Source of the DNA: DASVTU01 sp036387415
GTDB lineage: Bacteria > Acidobacteriota > Blastocatellia > Pyrinomonadales > Pyrinomonadaceae
Assembly: GCA_036387415.1 (NCBI GenBank)
Contig: DASVTU010000026.1
Span: forward strand, 53,880 to 117,879
DNA: 64,000 bases
Reading direction: 5' to 3'
Shown: one piece after another, positions 9,170 to 18,171 of the stretch
How positions within the stretch are numbered: position 1 is the stretch's first letter
Layout: each line of letters starts with the position of its first letter
Notes under the pieces: model-generated
Database searches by the model: none
Seen by the model: the letters and a program-made list of their open reading frames with translations, nothing else
Told to the model about the DNA's origin: nothing
Program-made: the position numbers and the translations under genes

Positions 9170-10375
9170 ATGAGACGAATGCTGCTGCCGCTGCTCATCT
9201 TGCTGTTGGCTGCAAACGCCTACGGTCAGAAGTTTGAGCAACTGGCGTTGACGCCGCCGATGGGGTGGAACAGTTGGAACAAGTTTGCCTGCAACGTCAA
9301 CGAGACGATTATCCGCGAGACAGCCGACGCGATGGTCGCCTCCGGCATGAAGGACGCCGGATACATCTACGTCAACATAGACGATTGCTGGCACGGCAAG
9401 CGCGATGAGCTAGGGTTCATCCAACCCGACCCCGAACGTTTTCCTTCCGGCATGAAGGCGCTCGCCGATTACGTCCACTCGAAGGGGTTGAAGTTCGGCA
9501 TCTATTCCGACGCCGGATGGAAGACCTGCGGCGGTCGTCCCGGCAGTCGCGGGTACGAGTATCAGGACGCGCTCACCTACGCCAAGTGGGGCGTAGACTA
9601 TTTGAAGTACGATTGGTGCAACACCGAAGGACTAAAGGCCGAGGGCGCGTATCTGACCATGCGTGAGGCGCTCTACGCGGCGGGTCGCCCCGTCGTCTTG
9701 AGCATCTGCGAATGGGGCAGCGACAAGCCGTGGGACTGGGGTAAAAAGATTGGTCATCTCTGGCGCACCACGGGCGACATCTACAACTGCTTCGACTGTG
9801 TGAAAGACCACGGCACATGGAAGTCTTGGGGCGTGTTGCAGATTCTCGACATGCAGAAGGGCTTGCGCGAGCACGCCGCTCCCGGCCACTGGAACGACCC
9901 TGACATGCTCGAAGTCGGCAACGGCATGACCGTGGGCGAAGACCGCGCGCACTTCTCCATGTGGAGCATGCTGGCCGCGCCGTTGATTGCTGGCAATGAC
10001 CTGCGAAACATGTCTAAAGAGACGAAAGAAATTCTGACCAACCGTGAAGTCGTCGCGGTCAACCAAGACGTTCTCGGCGTGCAGGGCTTTCAGTATTCGT
10101 CGAAAGAAAAGGTGGAGGTTTGGTTCAAGCCGCTCGCGGGCGGCGACTGGGCGATGGTCATCTTGAACCGCGACACATCTGCGCGCCGCATCTCTTTCGA
10201 CTGGAAAGCGGAGAAAGTCTCCGACAGTCTCTCGAAAAGGGAGGCACGCTTCGACACGACCGAATACAACCTACGAGATTTGTGGAACGGGCGCGAACTC
10301 GGCAACACCCTCCGCGCTCTCACAGCGGACGTTCCGCCGCACGACGTTTTGATGTTCCGTCTCAAGAAGATGTAA
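9170..10375 (+). CDS. Secreted GH27 alpha-galactosidase
   Basis: About 401 residues with a leader MRRMLLPLLILLLAANAYG. GH27 hallmarks: LTPPMGWNSWN after the leader, IDDCWHG, YSDAGWKTCGGRPGSRGYE, nucleophile Asp in YLKYDWCN (about residue 148) and the acid/base region GHWNDPDMLEVGN. A C-terminal beta domain follows. It hydrolyses terminal alpha-galactosyl groups, for example from galactomannan or galactoglucomannan, releasing galactose for the galT operon downstream. A TTG at 9161 is an alternative start; I choose the ATG at 9170 because it opens directly on the signal peptide. It follows the permease by 114 bp on the same strand. Confidence 0.93.
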   Translation: MRRMLLPLLILLLAANAYGQKFEQLALTPPMGWNSWNKFACNVNETIIRETADAMVASGMKDAGYIYVNIDDCWHGKRDELGFIQPDPERFPSGMKALADYVHSKGLKFGIYSDAGWKTCGGRPGSRGYEYQDALTYAKWGVDYLKYDWCNTEGLKAEGAYLTMREALYAAGRPVVLSICEWGSDKPWDWGKKIGHLWRTTGDIYNCFDCVKDHGTWKSWGVLQILDMQKGLREHAAPGHWNDPDMLEVGNGMTVGEDRAHFSMWSMLAAPLIAGNDLRNMSKETKEILTNREVVAVNQDVLGVQGFQYSSKEKVEVWFKPLAGGDWAMVILNRDTSARRISFDWKAEKVSDSLSKREARFDTTEYNLRDLWNGRELGNTLRALTADVPPHDVLMFRLKKM

Positions 10376-10480
10376 GGCCGCCGGTTTGCCGGGGCGCGTG
10401 CGAAATATGAGGGGATTAAATTGATGCGTGCTGTGTGGGGTGATGTAACTGAAAAAGAGTGACGTAAAGGAGTCGCGGGT

Positions 10481-12544
10481 ATGAGCAGGGTCTTTAACGT
10501 CTTTTGCATGAGAAGGGTCGTTGCCGCCTTTTTTATCGTCGGCTGTGTCGGCGCATTCGTCGCCGCGGCGGGACAGACGACGCAGATTCAGGGCGATGAA
10601 AGGCCGTTTGTGCATCCGCTCTTTAGCGACGACATGGTGTTGCAGCGCGGTGTGCGCTTCCCCGTCTGGGGCTGGACGGCGCCGGGCGCACGCGTCGCTG
10701 TGAGCATGGGCGGCAAAAGCGCGTCGGCGGTCGCGGACGGACAGGGCAAATGGCTGGCGCGGCTCGGCACCTTCGAGGCTGGCGGCCCCTACACGCTTAC
10801 CGTCTCAGGCGCGCAGACCGTCGCCTTCAATAACGTGCTGGTGGGCGACGTGTGGCTCGCCTCCGGTCAGTCGAACATGGAGATGGGCATCACGGAGGTC
10901 AACGACGCGCAACAAGAGATTGCGCGCGCCAACTATCCCATGATTCGACTCTTCGCCGTGCCGAAGGTGTCCGCGACCCGACCGCAGAGCACTGTGAAGG
11001 GACGCTGGCTCGTCTGCAATCCGACGAACATCGCTGTCGGAGGGTGGGGCGGCTTCTCGGCGGTCGCCTACTTCTTCGGGCGACATCTACACAAAGAACT
11101 CGGCGTCCCTATCGGTCTCATTCATTCGTCGTGGAGCGGGTCGGCGGCGGAGAGTTGGGTGAGCGCGGAGGCGCTCTCGTCGATGCCGGATTTTCTGCCA
11201 GCGGTTAAGAATTTGGAGAAGACGGTGGCGGAGTTCAGGAGTGGCGGTGCTGCCGACATCAATAAGCTGATGGACGCGTGGTGGTCGAAGAACGACCCCG
11301 GCTCGGCGACGAAATCCCTCTGGGCTGATGCATCAATTGACGCGTCGGCGTGGAAGACGATGCGACTGCCACAGTTTTGGGAGGACGCGGGTTTGCCGGG
11401 TTACGACGGAGTGGTCTGGTTTCGCAAGACCTTTGAACTTCCCCGCGCGTGGGAGGGGCGCGATTTGGTTCTACACCTCGGCCCGATTGACGACCGCGAC
11501 ACCACTTTCGTCAACGGCGTCCGCGTCGGCGCGATGAATCAGTGGGACGCCCCGCGCAGCTACCCGGTCGCCGCCAGTCTGCTCAAGCCCGGCGTCAACA
11601 CCATCGCCGTACGCGTGCTCGACACGGGAGTCGGCGGCGGCATCTACGGTGAGGCCAAGCAGATGAAAATCGAACTCGCCAACGTGAGCGCCGCCGCGAG
11701 CGATGCCGCGCCCGTCTCGCTCGCGGGCGATTGGAACTACCGCGCGAGTGTGGCGCTCAACGAGGTCGAAGCACCGCCGCAGCAATCGGGCAATGATTAC
11801 AGCATCGTCAACATCCGTTACAACGGCATGATTGCGCCGCTCCTGCCCTACGCCATCAAGGGTGCTATCTGGTATCAAGGCGAAACCAACGTGGGGCGCG
11901 CAACGCAGTATGAACAACTCATGTCGGTCTTGATTCGAGACTGGCGCGAACGCTTCGGCGTCGGCGACTTCCCCTTCCTCATCGTTCAACTTGCAAACTT
12001 CATGGCGCGACGCGAGCATCCGGCGGATTCGGAATGGGCGCGGCTACGCGAGGCGCAACTCCACATCTCTCAAACAGTCCCACGCTCCGGCCTCGCCGTC
12101 GCCGTAGACATCGGCGACGAGAAGGACATCCACCCGAAGAACAAGCAGGATGTGGGTCGTCGTTTGGCGCTCAACGCGCTGGCCGTTGCTTACGGGCGAA
12201 AACTCGAATTTTCCGGCCCCGTCTATCGCAGCATGAAGGTCGAGGGCAGCGCGATTCGTTTGTCGTTCGACCACACGGAGGGCGGACTGGTAGCCCGTGG
12301 CGGCGACCGTCTAGTTGGCTTTGCCGTCGCCGGAGAAGACGGGCGCTTCGTCTGGGCAGACGCGATTGTTGAGGGCAAGAATGTGTTGGTCTCGTCGCCG
12401 TCGGTCACGAAGCCTGTCGCGGTGCGCTACGGGTGGGCTGACAATCCCGCGCTCAATCTCTACAACGGCGCGGGGCTGCCCGCCACGCCTTTTCGTACCG
12501 ACACCTTTGCGGCGGCTAGAGCGAAGCCAGACGAGCGGCGGTGA
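10481..12544 (+). CDS. Secreted sialate O-acetylesterase-type (SASA) esterase
   Basis: A 687-residue secreted protein. After a signal peptide, LFSDDMVLQRG and a small beta domain lead into the SGNH/SASA esterase domain with the nucleophile Ser in LASGQSNMEMGI. A jelly-roll-like insert (about 280-420, with WFRKTFELPRAWEGRDLVLHLG) resembles GH2 sugar-binding domains, and the catalytic domain resumes at AIWYQGETNVGRA. The His-containing block is IGDEKDIHPKNKQDVGRRLA. Family members deacetylate sialic acids or, in plant-polymer loci, acetylated hemicellulose; here the second role is more likely (inference from context). ATG 10481 is preceded by GGAG. It runs with the GH27 gene on the same strand. 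Confidence 0.9.
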   Translation: MSRVFNVFCMRRVVAAFFIVGCVGAFVAAAGQTTQIQGDERPFVHPLFSDDMVLQRGVRFPVWGWTAPGARVAVSMGGKSASAVADGQGKWLARLGTFEAGGPYTLTVSGAQTVAFNNVLVGDVWLASGQSNMEMGITEVNDAQQEIARANYPMIRLFAVPKVSATRPQSTVKGRWLVCNPTNIAVGGWGGFSAVAYFFGRHLHKELGVPIGLIHSSWSGSAAESWVSAEALSSMPDFLPAVKNLEKTVAEFRSGGAADINKLMDAWWSKNDPGSATKSLWADASIDASAWKTMRLPQFWEDAGLPGYDGVVWFRKTFELPRAWEGRDLVLHLGPIDDRDTTFVNGVRVGAMNQWDAPRSYPVAASLLKPGVNTIAVRVLDTGVGGGIYGEAKQMKIELANVSAAASDAAPVSLAGDWNYRASVALNEVEAPPQQSGNDYSIVNIRYNGMIAPLLPYAIKGAIWYQGETNVGRATQYEQLMSVLIRDWRERFGVGDFPFLIVQLANFMARREHPADSEWARLREAQLHISQTVPRSGLAVAVDIGDEKDIHPKNKQDVGRRLALNALAVAYGRKLEFSGPVYRSMKVEGSAIRLSFDHTEGGLVARGGDRLVGFAVAGEDGRFVWADAIVEGKNVLVSSPSVTKPVAVRYGWADNPALNLYNGAGLPATPFRTDTFAAARAKPDERR

Positions 12545-12598
12545 ACGCTCCCGCAGAGAACGCGGCGAACCAGGCACGCACATGGGATTCGCCTGCCA

Positions 12599-14674
12599 TT
12601 ATTTTTTCAGCACTTTATACTCGAAAGCTTTGAGCGTGAAGACCGGGGCGGACGCTCTGCCTGCGATTAAATCAAAATAGCCGTCGCCGGGGCTGAGCGT
12701 GACGCTCTCGCCGGAATGGTTGAGAATAAAATAGTAGTCGTGCTGTCGCTTAGTGCGGCGCGTGACTTCGATGTCTTTGGGAAAACCCGTAAACAGCGGC
12801 TTGAGGTTATGCTCCTTCGTGTAACGACTCAGAAGGAGTCGCGCGGCGTCGAGGTTAAAGTATGAACCGTAGTAAACGGCTCGACCACGACCGCTGCGAT
12901 TCTCCGTCGCAGCGGGGAGTCCGCGCATGAAATCCTTATCCCATACGGCGACCACATTCGCGCCGCGAGGTCTCAACAGTTCCGCGAACACATTGACGGG
13001 CACTAGGGTTGCTCCGCCTTCTCCCGTGAAGCGCAGAGCGTTCTTGGCGGCGGACGGCGGCTGGTAAGATTGGAACGAATCAACCTCTGCGCCGAACAAA
13101 TCCCTGAGACCTTCAATCGGGATGGTCTGGTCGGTCATGGCGTTGTCCCTATCTTTAACCGCACTGTGCGCGGCCATGATGAAGGTGCCGCCACGCGCTA
13201 CGAACTCTTTAATCTTAGCCGAGAGTGCGGGACTCATGAGAAGCAGGTGGGGCGCGAAGACTATCTTGTACTGGCCGAAGTCGCCGTCGGGGCTGATGAA
13301 GTCGATGTTGTATTTCATCTCAGAGGCGGCGCGGAATAAGTGGCCGAGGCTGGCGCGGACGTTTACTTCCCTTGTGAAGTATTGATGGTCGTATGCCCAC
13401 TCCGCCTCGAAGTCGTAAATGACGGCGATGTCGGACACAATCTTTGAGCCGAAGACCTCCGCGCCGATGCGTTTGATTTCAGTTCCTTCTTTCTTAAATT
13501 CCTCGAAGCGCGCACGCGGCACGTTGTCGTGGTCGAGCACGCCGTACCAATACTCCTCCGCGCCGCGCCGCGCCGAACGCCAACGGAAGTGGACGATGCC
13601 GTCGGCTCCATGCGCGATGCTCTGGAAAGCCCAGAGGTTCATCTCGCCGGGACGCGGCACGCGCAAGAGGTAGGTCTGTCCGGCGGGTCCGGTCTGCTGT
13701 TCCATAATCATGAACCGCCCGCTAAAGCTCCGATTCAAAGTCAGGGACGTGCCCGTCGAGTATTGCGGCTCATCCGTGAAGAGGGGATAGTTGGCAGTCG
13801 ATTGGAGGTCGAGGTTTCGCGTCATGCGGTAATAATCTATGTTCTTAAAAACTCCGTTCTGCGTAACGAAATCATCGGGGCGCGTCTTGCGTAGAATCGA
13901 TAGTTGCTCCTCCATGTAGGATGTCACGGAATCGGAGATGAATCTTTTGAAGTCGAGGATGAGTGCCGGGTTGTGGAAGGCGGGCGTCGTCGAGGGCAGG
14001 TTAATCTGTTCCCAGTCGGTGTAAAGCTGGCTCCAAAAAATCGTTCCCCACCTCTGGTTCAGCGCGTTCAATGTCCCGTACTTGTTTTTCAGCCAACCGC
14101 GAAACATCGCGCGACAGCTTTCGCTGTAGCATTCAGGGTTCTCGTTGTTGAACTCATTATCAATCTGCCAGCCGATGACATGCGGGCTGTTTCTATAGTG
14201 CTCGGACATGCGCTCGACGATTCGCTTTGAGAGCCGACGATACACGGCGCTGTTGTAGCAGTAGTGCCGACGCGATTGGTCGTTGGCGGCTTGCCCGTTG
14301 ATGTAGACGTGTAGAACTTCCGGGTATTTGTGCGTGAGCCATTTCGGAGGCGTCGCCGTCGGAGTGCCGAGGATGACCTTGATGTCGTACTTGGCGAAGG
14401 TGTTGATTGCACGGTCGAAGAGTGCGAAGTCAAACCTCCCTTCCTCCGGCTCCATCAGCGCCCAGGCGAACTCGCCGATGCGTATCACGTCAACACCCGC
14501 CTCACGCATCCGCCGTGCGTCCTGCTCCCACATGCTCTCGTCCCAATGTTCCGGGTAGTAATCGACGCCGAAAAGAAATCTATCGTAGCGAACAGGCTGC
14601 TGCGTTTGCGTCGAGCCAAAGGCACTCAGGGTCGCGAGCGTGATGAGGATAAGGGCAGAGATGTTCCTTTTCAT
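12599..14674 (-). CDS. Secreted GH42 beta-galactosidase (second copy)
   Basis: A 691-residue GH42 enzyme with a signal peptide (MKRNISALILITLATLSAFG). Landmarks: FGVDYYPEHW at about 35, RIGEFAWALMEPEEG at 65-79, acid/base Glu174 in GWQIDNEFN, and the nucleophile region MIMEQQTGPAGQ. A class I glutamine-amidotransferase-like trimerisation domain follows (IVFAPHLLLMSPAL). It is closer to the textbook GH42 pattern than the copy at 496-2601, and the two differ enough to suggest distinct substrates. It is convergent with the esterase gene (54 bp between stops) and diverges from the sugar-binding lipoprotein gene at 14995. The 320 bp shared upstream region contains two palindromes and a TTGACA box. 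Confidence 0.93.
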   Translation of the reverse strand: MKRNISALILITLATLSAFGSTQTQQPVRYDRFLFGVDYYPEHWDESMWEQDARRMREAGVDVIRIGEFAWALMEPEEGRFDFALFDRAINTFAKYDIKVILGTPTATPPKWLTHKYPEVLHVYINGQAANDQSRRHYCYNSAVYRRLSKRIVERMSEHYRNSPHVIGWQIDNEFNNENPECYSESCRAMFRGWLKNKYGTLNALNQRWGTIFWSQLYTDWEQINLPSTTPAFHNPALILDFKRFISDSVTSYMEEQLSILRKTRPDDFVTQNGVFKNIDYYRMTRNLDLQSTANYPLFTDEPQYSTGTSLTLNRSFSGRFMIMEQQTGPAGQTYLLRVPRPGEMNLWAFQSIAHGADGIVHFRWRSARRGAEEYWYGVLDHDNVPRARFEEFKKEGTEIKRIGAEVFGSKIVSDIAVIYDFEAEWAYDHQYFTREVNVRASLGHLFRAASEMKYNIDFISPDGDFGQYKIVFAPHLLLMSPALSAKIKEFVARGGTFIMAAHSAVKDRDNAMTDQTIPIEGLRDLFGAEVDSFQSYQPPSAAKNALRFTGEGGATLVPVNVFAELLRPRGANVVAVWDKDFMRGLPAATENRSGRGRAVYYGSYFNLDAARLLLSRYTKEHNLKPLFTGFPKDIEVTRRTKRQHDYYFILNHSGESVTLSPGDGYFDLIAGRASAPVFTLKAFEYKVLKK

Positions 14675-14823
14675 GTTTGATTAAACCTTGCCATCCGGCG
14701 CGTGAAAGCCGTGCGGCCTCCGAAGGATTGCTGTGATTTATGATGTCTTAGCTCAAAGGCGCACCATCTTAACGCAAACACGGGCGCCTCATCCAACTTG
14801 AGCGATTCGCGCATCCGCGTTGC

Positions 14824-14837
14824 GCTGAAATTTCAGC
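14824..14837. promoter_or_regulatory. Perfect 14-bp palindrome, candidate operator
   Basis: GCTGAAATTTCAGC is a perfect palindrome in the divergent gap between the GH42 gene and the sugar-binding protein gene. Its size and central AT bases fit a dimeric repressor site. The cognate regulator is not identifiable here. Confidence 0.45.
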
Positions 14838-14867
14838 TTCGCGTGTCGGTCTCGTCGAAAGTATCGT

Positions 14868-14896
14868 TTGACAGCATGTGCGTTTACTGGTAAACG
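14868..14896 (+). promoter_or_regulatory. Candidate promoter overlapped by an inverted repeat
   Basis: A perfect TTGACA at 14868-14873 is followed after 17 bp by TAAACG at 14891-14896, a weak -10. The inverted repeat CGTTTAC-TG-GTAAACG (14881-14896) covers the spacer and -10 and resembles LacI-family operators. Occupancy would block transcription toward the sugar-binding protein gene (start 14995), which fits sugar-responsive control. No LacI-family gene is seen in the window. Confidence 0.5.
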
Positions 14897-14994
14897 ATGG
14901 CTAAAGTTTACGAATTCAAGACACACGCAAACGCGCTCGCCCGACGTGCGCACCGAGAGCGGTTCAATTCCGACTACCTGTTGAAAAGGAAAAA

Positions 14995-15996
14995 ATGAGA
15001 AGACACCAGAGAGTTCACTCGATTGATTTGCTGATTGGTCTAGCCCTCATCATCGGCCTGTCGCTGACGGGCTGTAACCAAGCGAAAAATGAAGGCGGGG
15101 CAACGGGAAGCGACAAGCGTTACCGCGTGGCGTTCGTGACCAACAATGCTTCTGATTACTGGACTATCGCGCGCAAGGGCACTGAGAAAGCGGCGGCGGA
15201 ACTCCCCAACGTGACCGTCGAATTCAAAATAGACTCCGACGGCACAGCCGCCGAGCAGCAACGAATCGTTGACGACTTACTGGCAAAAGGCATCGACGGC
15301 ATTGCCATCAGTCCAGTTGACCCTGCCAACCAGACATCCATGCTCAACAACGCGGCCTCACGCTCGCTCGTTCTCACGCAGGATAGCGATGCTCCAAATA
15401 GCAACCGTGCCTGTTATATCGGGACGGACAATATCGCTGCCGGACGCGAGGCCGGAGAGTTGGTGAAGGAGGCGATGCCGGAGGGCGGAAAGATTATGGT
15501 CTTCGTCGGCATGCTCGACGCGGCCAACGCGCAGCAGCGTTATCAAGGACTCAAAGAGGCGCTGCAAGGCTCGAACGTCCAGATTATCGACGTGCGAACA
15601 GACAACGCTGACCACGCGCGCGCCAAAACCAACGCTGCCGACACGCTCGTCAGCCAGCCCGACATCGCCGGAATGGTCGGACTCTGGGCTTACAACGGCC
15701 CGGCGATTCTCGGCGCGGTACGCGACGCAAGCAAAATCGGCAAAGTGAAAATCGTCTGTTTCGACGAAGACGACGCGACCTTGAGCGGGATTAAAGAAGG
15801 CGCGATTTATGCGACGGTCGTGCAGCAGCCTTACGAGTTCGGCTACCGCTCGATTCAGATGATGGCGAAGATTCTCGGCGGCGACCGTTCCATGATTCCA
15901 GAGGGCAAGCAAATTTTCGTCCCGACGAAGCGGATTAAGAGAGACAACGTTGAAGCCTTCACCGTAGACCTCAACAAGCTGCGCGGACGCAGCTAA
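14995..15996 (+). CDS. Periplasmic sugar-binding lipoprotein of an ABC importer (RbsB-like)
   Basis: A 333-residue protein with a lipoprotein signal (hydrophobic run ending LSLTGC, Cys about 27). The mature part is a type-1 periplasmic binding protein: YRVAFVTNNASDYWTIARKG, GIDGIAISPVDP, and the second lobe with GTDNIAAGREAGELVKEAMPEGG and CFDEDDATLSGIKEGAIYATVVQQPYEFGY. These match the ribose/galactose/xylose binding group that also gave LacI regulators. It probably delivers sugar to the XylH-like permease at 7847, although the genes are 6 kb apart and no ATPase is between them. It is the first gene of the run galT-IMPase-kinase (42 bp to galT), so uptake and phosphorylation are probably co-expressed. 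Confidence 0.9.
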   Translation: MRRHQRVHSIDLLIGLALIIGLSLTGCNQAKNEGGATGSDKRYRVAFVTNNASDYWTIARKGTEKAAAELPNVTVEFKIDSDGTAAEQQRIVDDLLAKGIDGIAISPVDPANQTSMLNNAASRSLVLTQDSDAPNSNRACYIGTDNIAAGREAGELVKEAMPEGGKIMVFVGMLDAANAQQRYQGLKEALQGSNVQIIDVRTDNADHARAKTNAADTLVSQPDIAGMVGLWAYNGPAILGAVRDASKIGKVKIVCFDEDDATLSGIKEGAIYATVVQQPYEFGYRSIQMMAKILGGDRSMIPEGKQIFVPTKRIKRDNVEAFTVDLNKLRGRS

Positions 15997-16038
15997 AGAT
16001 TCCCTTCAGCGTTTCGAGGGAAAGGACGAAAGTTATCA

Positions 16039-17094
16039 GTGACGACGCGTGGAGACGACAAGACCTCGACATGGGAGGAGCGTTGGCATCCACTGCGCGA
16101 GGAATGGGTGATTGTGGCCGCGCACAGGCAGGGTCGCCCGTGGAGCGGCGAGACGGTCGAGCGAGAAGCGAAGCCGCTGCCGCAATATTTGGAGGATTGC
16201 TACCTCTGCCCCGGCAACGTGCGCGTCGGCGGCGAAGCGAACCCGCGATACGAGAGCACATACATCTTTGACAACGACCATCCGAGCGTATCACTGACTG
16301 CTCCCGCAGACCTCGCGCCTGCGCCCGGCATCTATCGTAACCGTCCGGCGCGTGGCATCGCCCGCGTCGTCTGCTACACGCCGCGCCACGACCTCTCGCT
16401 CGCCGAACTCGAACCCGCCCGCGTCGAAAACCTACTCTCCGCATGGCAGTCGCAGTACGTGGATTTAGGCGGTCGCGCAGGCGTCGAACATGTGCTCGTC
16501 TTCGAGAATCGGGGCGAGGTCGTCGGCGTCTCGAACCCGCACCCGCACTGCCAGATTTACGCAACCAACTTCGTCTTCAAAACCACTGAAACCGAGGCGA
16601 CGGCGAGCCGCGAGTATCTGAGCCGACACGGACGCACGCTCTTTCAAGACATCATCGCCACCGAGCAACGCGACGGTCGCCGCCGCATCATTTGTGAAAA
16701 TGAAACGGCCATTGCTTTCATGCCCTACTTCGCACGCTACGCCTACGAGGTCTTCGTCGCGCCCAAGCGGACGCATCCGAGTATGGCTGCGCTCACCGAT
16801 GCGGAAGTACAGGACTTCGCAGCCGTCCTGCGAGAAGTTTTGATTCGCTTCGACAACCTCTGGCAGAGACCTTTCCCCTACGTGATGTCCCTGCATCAAG
16901 CGCCGACGGATGGCGGCGACTACCGTGGCTTTCATTTTCACATAGAGTTTCACCCGCCGCTCCGCAAACCGAACTTGCTCAAATACCTTGCGGGGCCGGA
17001 GATTGGCGGCGGCAACTTTCTGAGCGACACGTCGCCCGAAGAGAAGGCCGACGAACTGCGCGCGCTGCCCGCCGTTCACTACAAATCCCTGTAA
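16039..17094 (+). CDS. galT: Galactose-1-phosphate uridylyltransferase
   Basis: A 351-residue Leloir enzyme exchanging UDP between UDP-glucose and galactose-1-phosphate. Both HIT-like halves are present: zinc ligands in the CYLCPGN stretch (Cys54, Cys57), GAGV-equivalent VEHVLVFENRGEVVGVSNPHPH, and the catalytic HPH at 168-170 (nucleophile His170) followed by CQIYA. The second half contains ETAIAFMPYFARYAYEVFVAPKR and HFHIEFHPPLRK. The start is GTG at 16039; no in-frame ATG suits better. It sits between the binding-protein gene and an IMPase-fold gene (23 bp), followed by a GHMP kinase, forming a compact catabolic operon. No galE or galM is seen in the window. Confidence 0.95.
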   Translation: MTTRGDDKTSTWEERWHPLREEWVIVAAHRQGRPWSGETVEREAKPLPQYLEDCYLCPGNVRVGGEANPRYESTYIFDNDHPSVSLTAPADLAPAPGIYRNRPARGIARVVCYTPRHDLSLAELEPARVENLLSAWQSQYVDLGGRAGVEHVLVFENRGEVVGVSNPHPHCQIYATNFVFKTTETEATASREYLSRHGRTLFQDIIATEQRDGRRRIICENETAIAFMPYFARYAYEVFVAPKRTHPSMAALTDAEVQDFAAVLREVLIRFDNLWQRPFPYVMSLHQAPTDGGDYRGFHFHIEFHPPLRKPNLLKYLAGPEIGGGNFLSDTSPEEKADELRALPAVHYKSL

Positions 17095-17117
17095 GGTCAG
17101 GAAGAAAGACGACGCGT

Positions 17118-18158
17118 ATGGATTCACACACGACGCACGACGCGAAATCTCTGCTCGACCCGCTCAGGCGGTTACATGAGATGATACGTCGCGCCGTCAC
17201 GGAAGCCTGCGAGCGTTCGTCTGTGGAGGAGGTCGCGGCGGTCGCGCGCGAAGACGACGAGGGCGACACCATCTACGAGGTTGATTGCGTCAGCGAAGAA
17301 CTGCTCATCGACTTCTTCGAGCGCGAGGTCGCTCCGCAGTCTACGTTGGTTCTGATTGCCGAAGGTCTGACTGGCGGCAAGGTCGTCTTGCCGCGCGGCG
17401 CACGCGAGACGGATGCCGTCTGGCGAATCATCGTAGACCCGATAGACGGGACGCGCGGACTGATGTACCAGAAGCGCAGCGGATGGATATTGACGGGCGT
17501 GGCGCGTAACCGTGGGGAAGCGACCAGCCTCGCGGACATCGAACTCGCAGTGCAGACCGAGATTCCGCTCGTCAAACAGCATCTCTCCGACGCAGCATGG
17601 GCTGTACGCGGAGAGGGCGCTCGCGCCGAGAGATTCAATCGACTGACGGGCGAGCGCGCCAAACTACTCTTGCGCCCCTCGCGTTCACAGACCATCGCAC
17701 ACGGCTACGCGCAGGTGGCGCGTTTCTTCCCCGGCGCGCGTGAAGAACTCGCGGCGATTGATGAGGAGATTGTGCGCGGTGCGCTTGGGGCGGTCATGCC
17801 GGGCAAGGCGCACTGTTTTGAAGACCAGTATGCTTCGACGGGCGGCCAGCTTTACGAGTTAATGTGCGGTCATGACCGCTTCGTCGCAGACCTGCGCCCC
17901 TTAATGGAAAACCTGCTCAACGCACGCGGACTCGCTCTCGGCATCTGTTGTCACCCGTACGACCTGTGTACGGAGTTAATCGCGCGCGAGGCAGGGGTCT
18001 TGGTAACGGACGCCCACGGGCGTCGCTTAAACGCGCGGCTCGCAGTGGAGCCTGATGTGGCGTGGGTCGGGTATGCCAACCAGCACATACGCGAACGGCT
18101 TGAGCCGTTGCTCAAAGGTGCATTGGCGAGCAGAGGCTTGTTGACTGGCGAGAGTTAG
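17118..18158 (+). CDS. Inositol-monophosphatase-fold phosphatase in the galactose operon
   Basis: A 346-residue protein of the Li-sensitive Mg-dependent phosphatase superfamily (IMPase, FBPase, CysQ). The metal-binding core is WRIIVDPIDGTRGLMYQKRSGW (about 103-124), with an upstream AEG acidic element near 81 and a C-terminal GVLVTDAHGRRL block. Its substrate cannot be read: galactose-1-phosphate, inositol phosphate, PAP and fructose bisphosphate are all family substrates. What stands out is the position, 23 bp after galT and 13 bp before a GHMP sugar kinase, which suggests a role in sugar-phosphate balance, for example removing toxic galactose-1-phosphate (inference). No signal peptide; cytoplasmic. 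Confidence 0.8.
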   Translation: MDSHTTHDAKSLLDPLRRLHEMIRRAVTEACERSSVEEVAAVAREDDEGDTIYEVDCVSEELLIDFFEREVAPQSTLVLIAEGLTGGKVVLPRGARETDAVWRIIVDPIDGTRGLMYQKRSGWILTGVARNRGEATSLADIELAVQTEIPLVKQHLSDAAWAVRGEGARAERFNRLTGERAKLLLRPSRSQTIAHGYAQVARFFPGAREELAAIDEEIVRGALGAVMPGKAHCFEDQYASTGGQLYELMCGHDRFVADLRPLMENLLNARGLALGICCHPYDLCTELIAREAGVLVTDAHGRRLNARLAVEPDVAWVGYANQHIRERLEPLLKGALASRGLLTGES

Positions 18159-18171
18159 ACGGTGTCGCATC

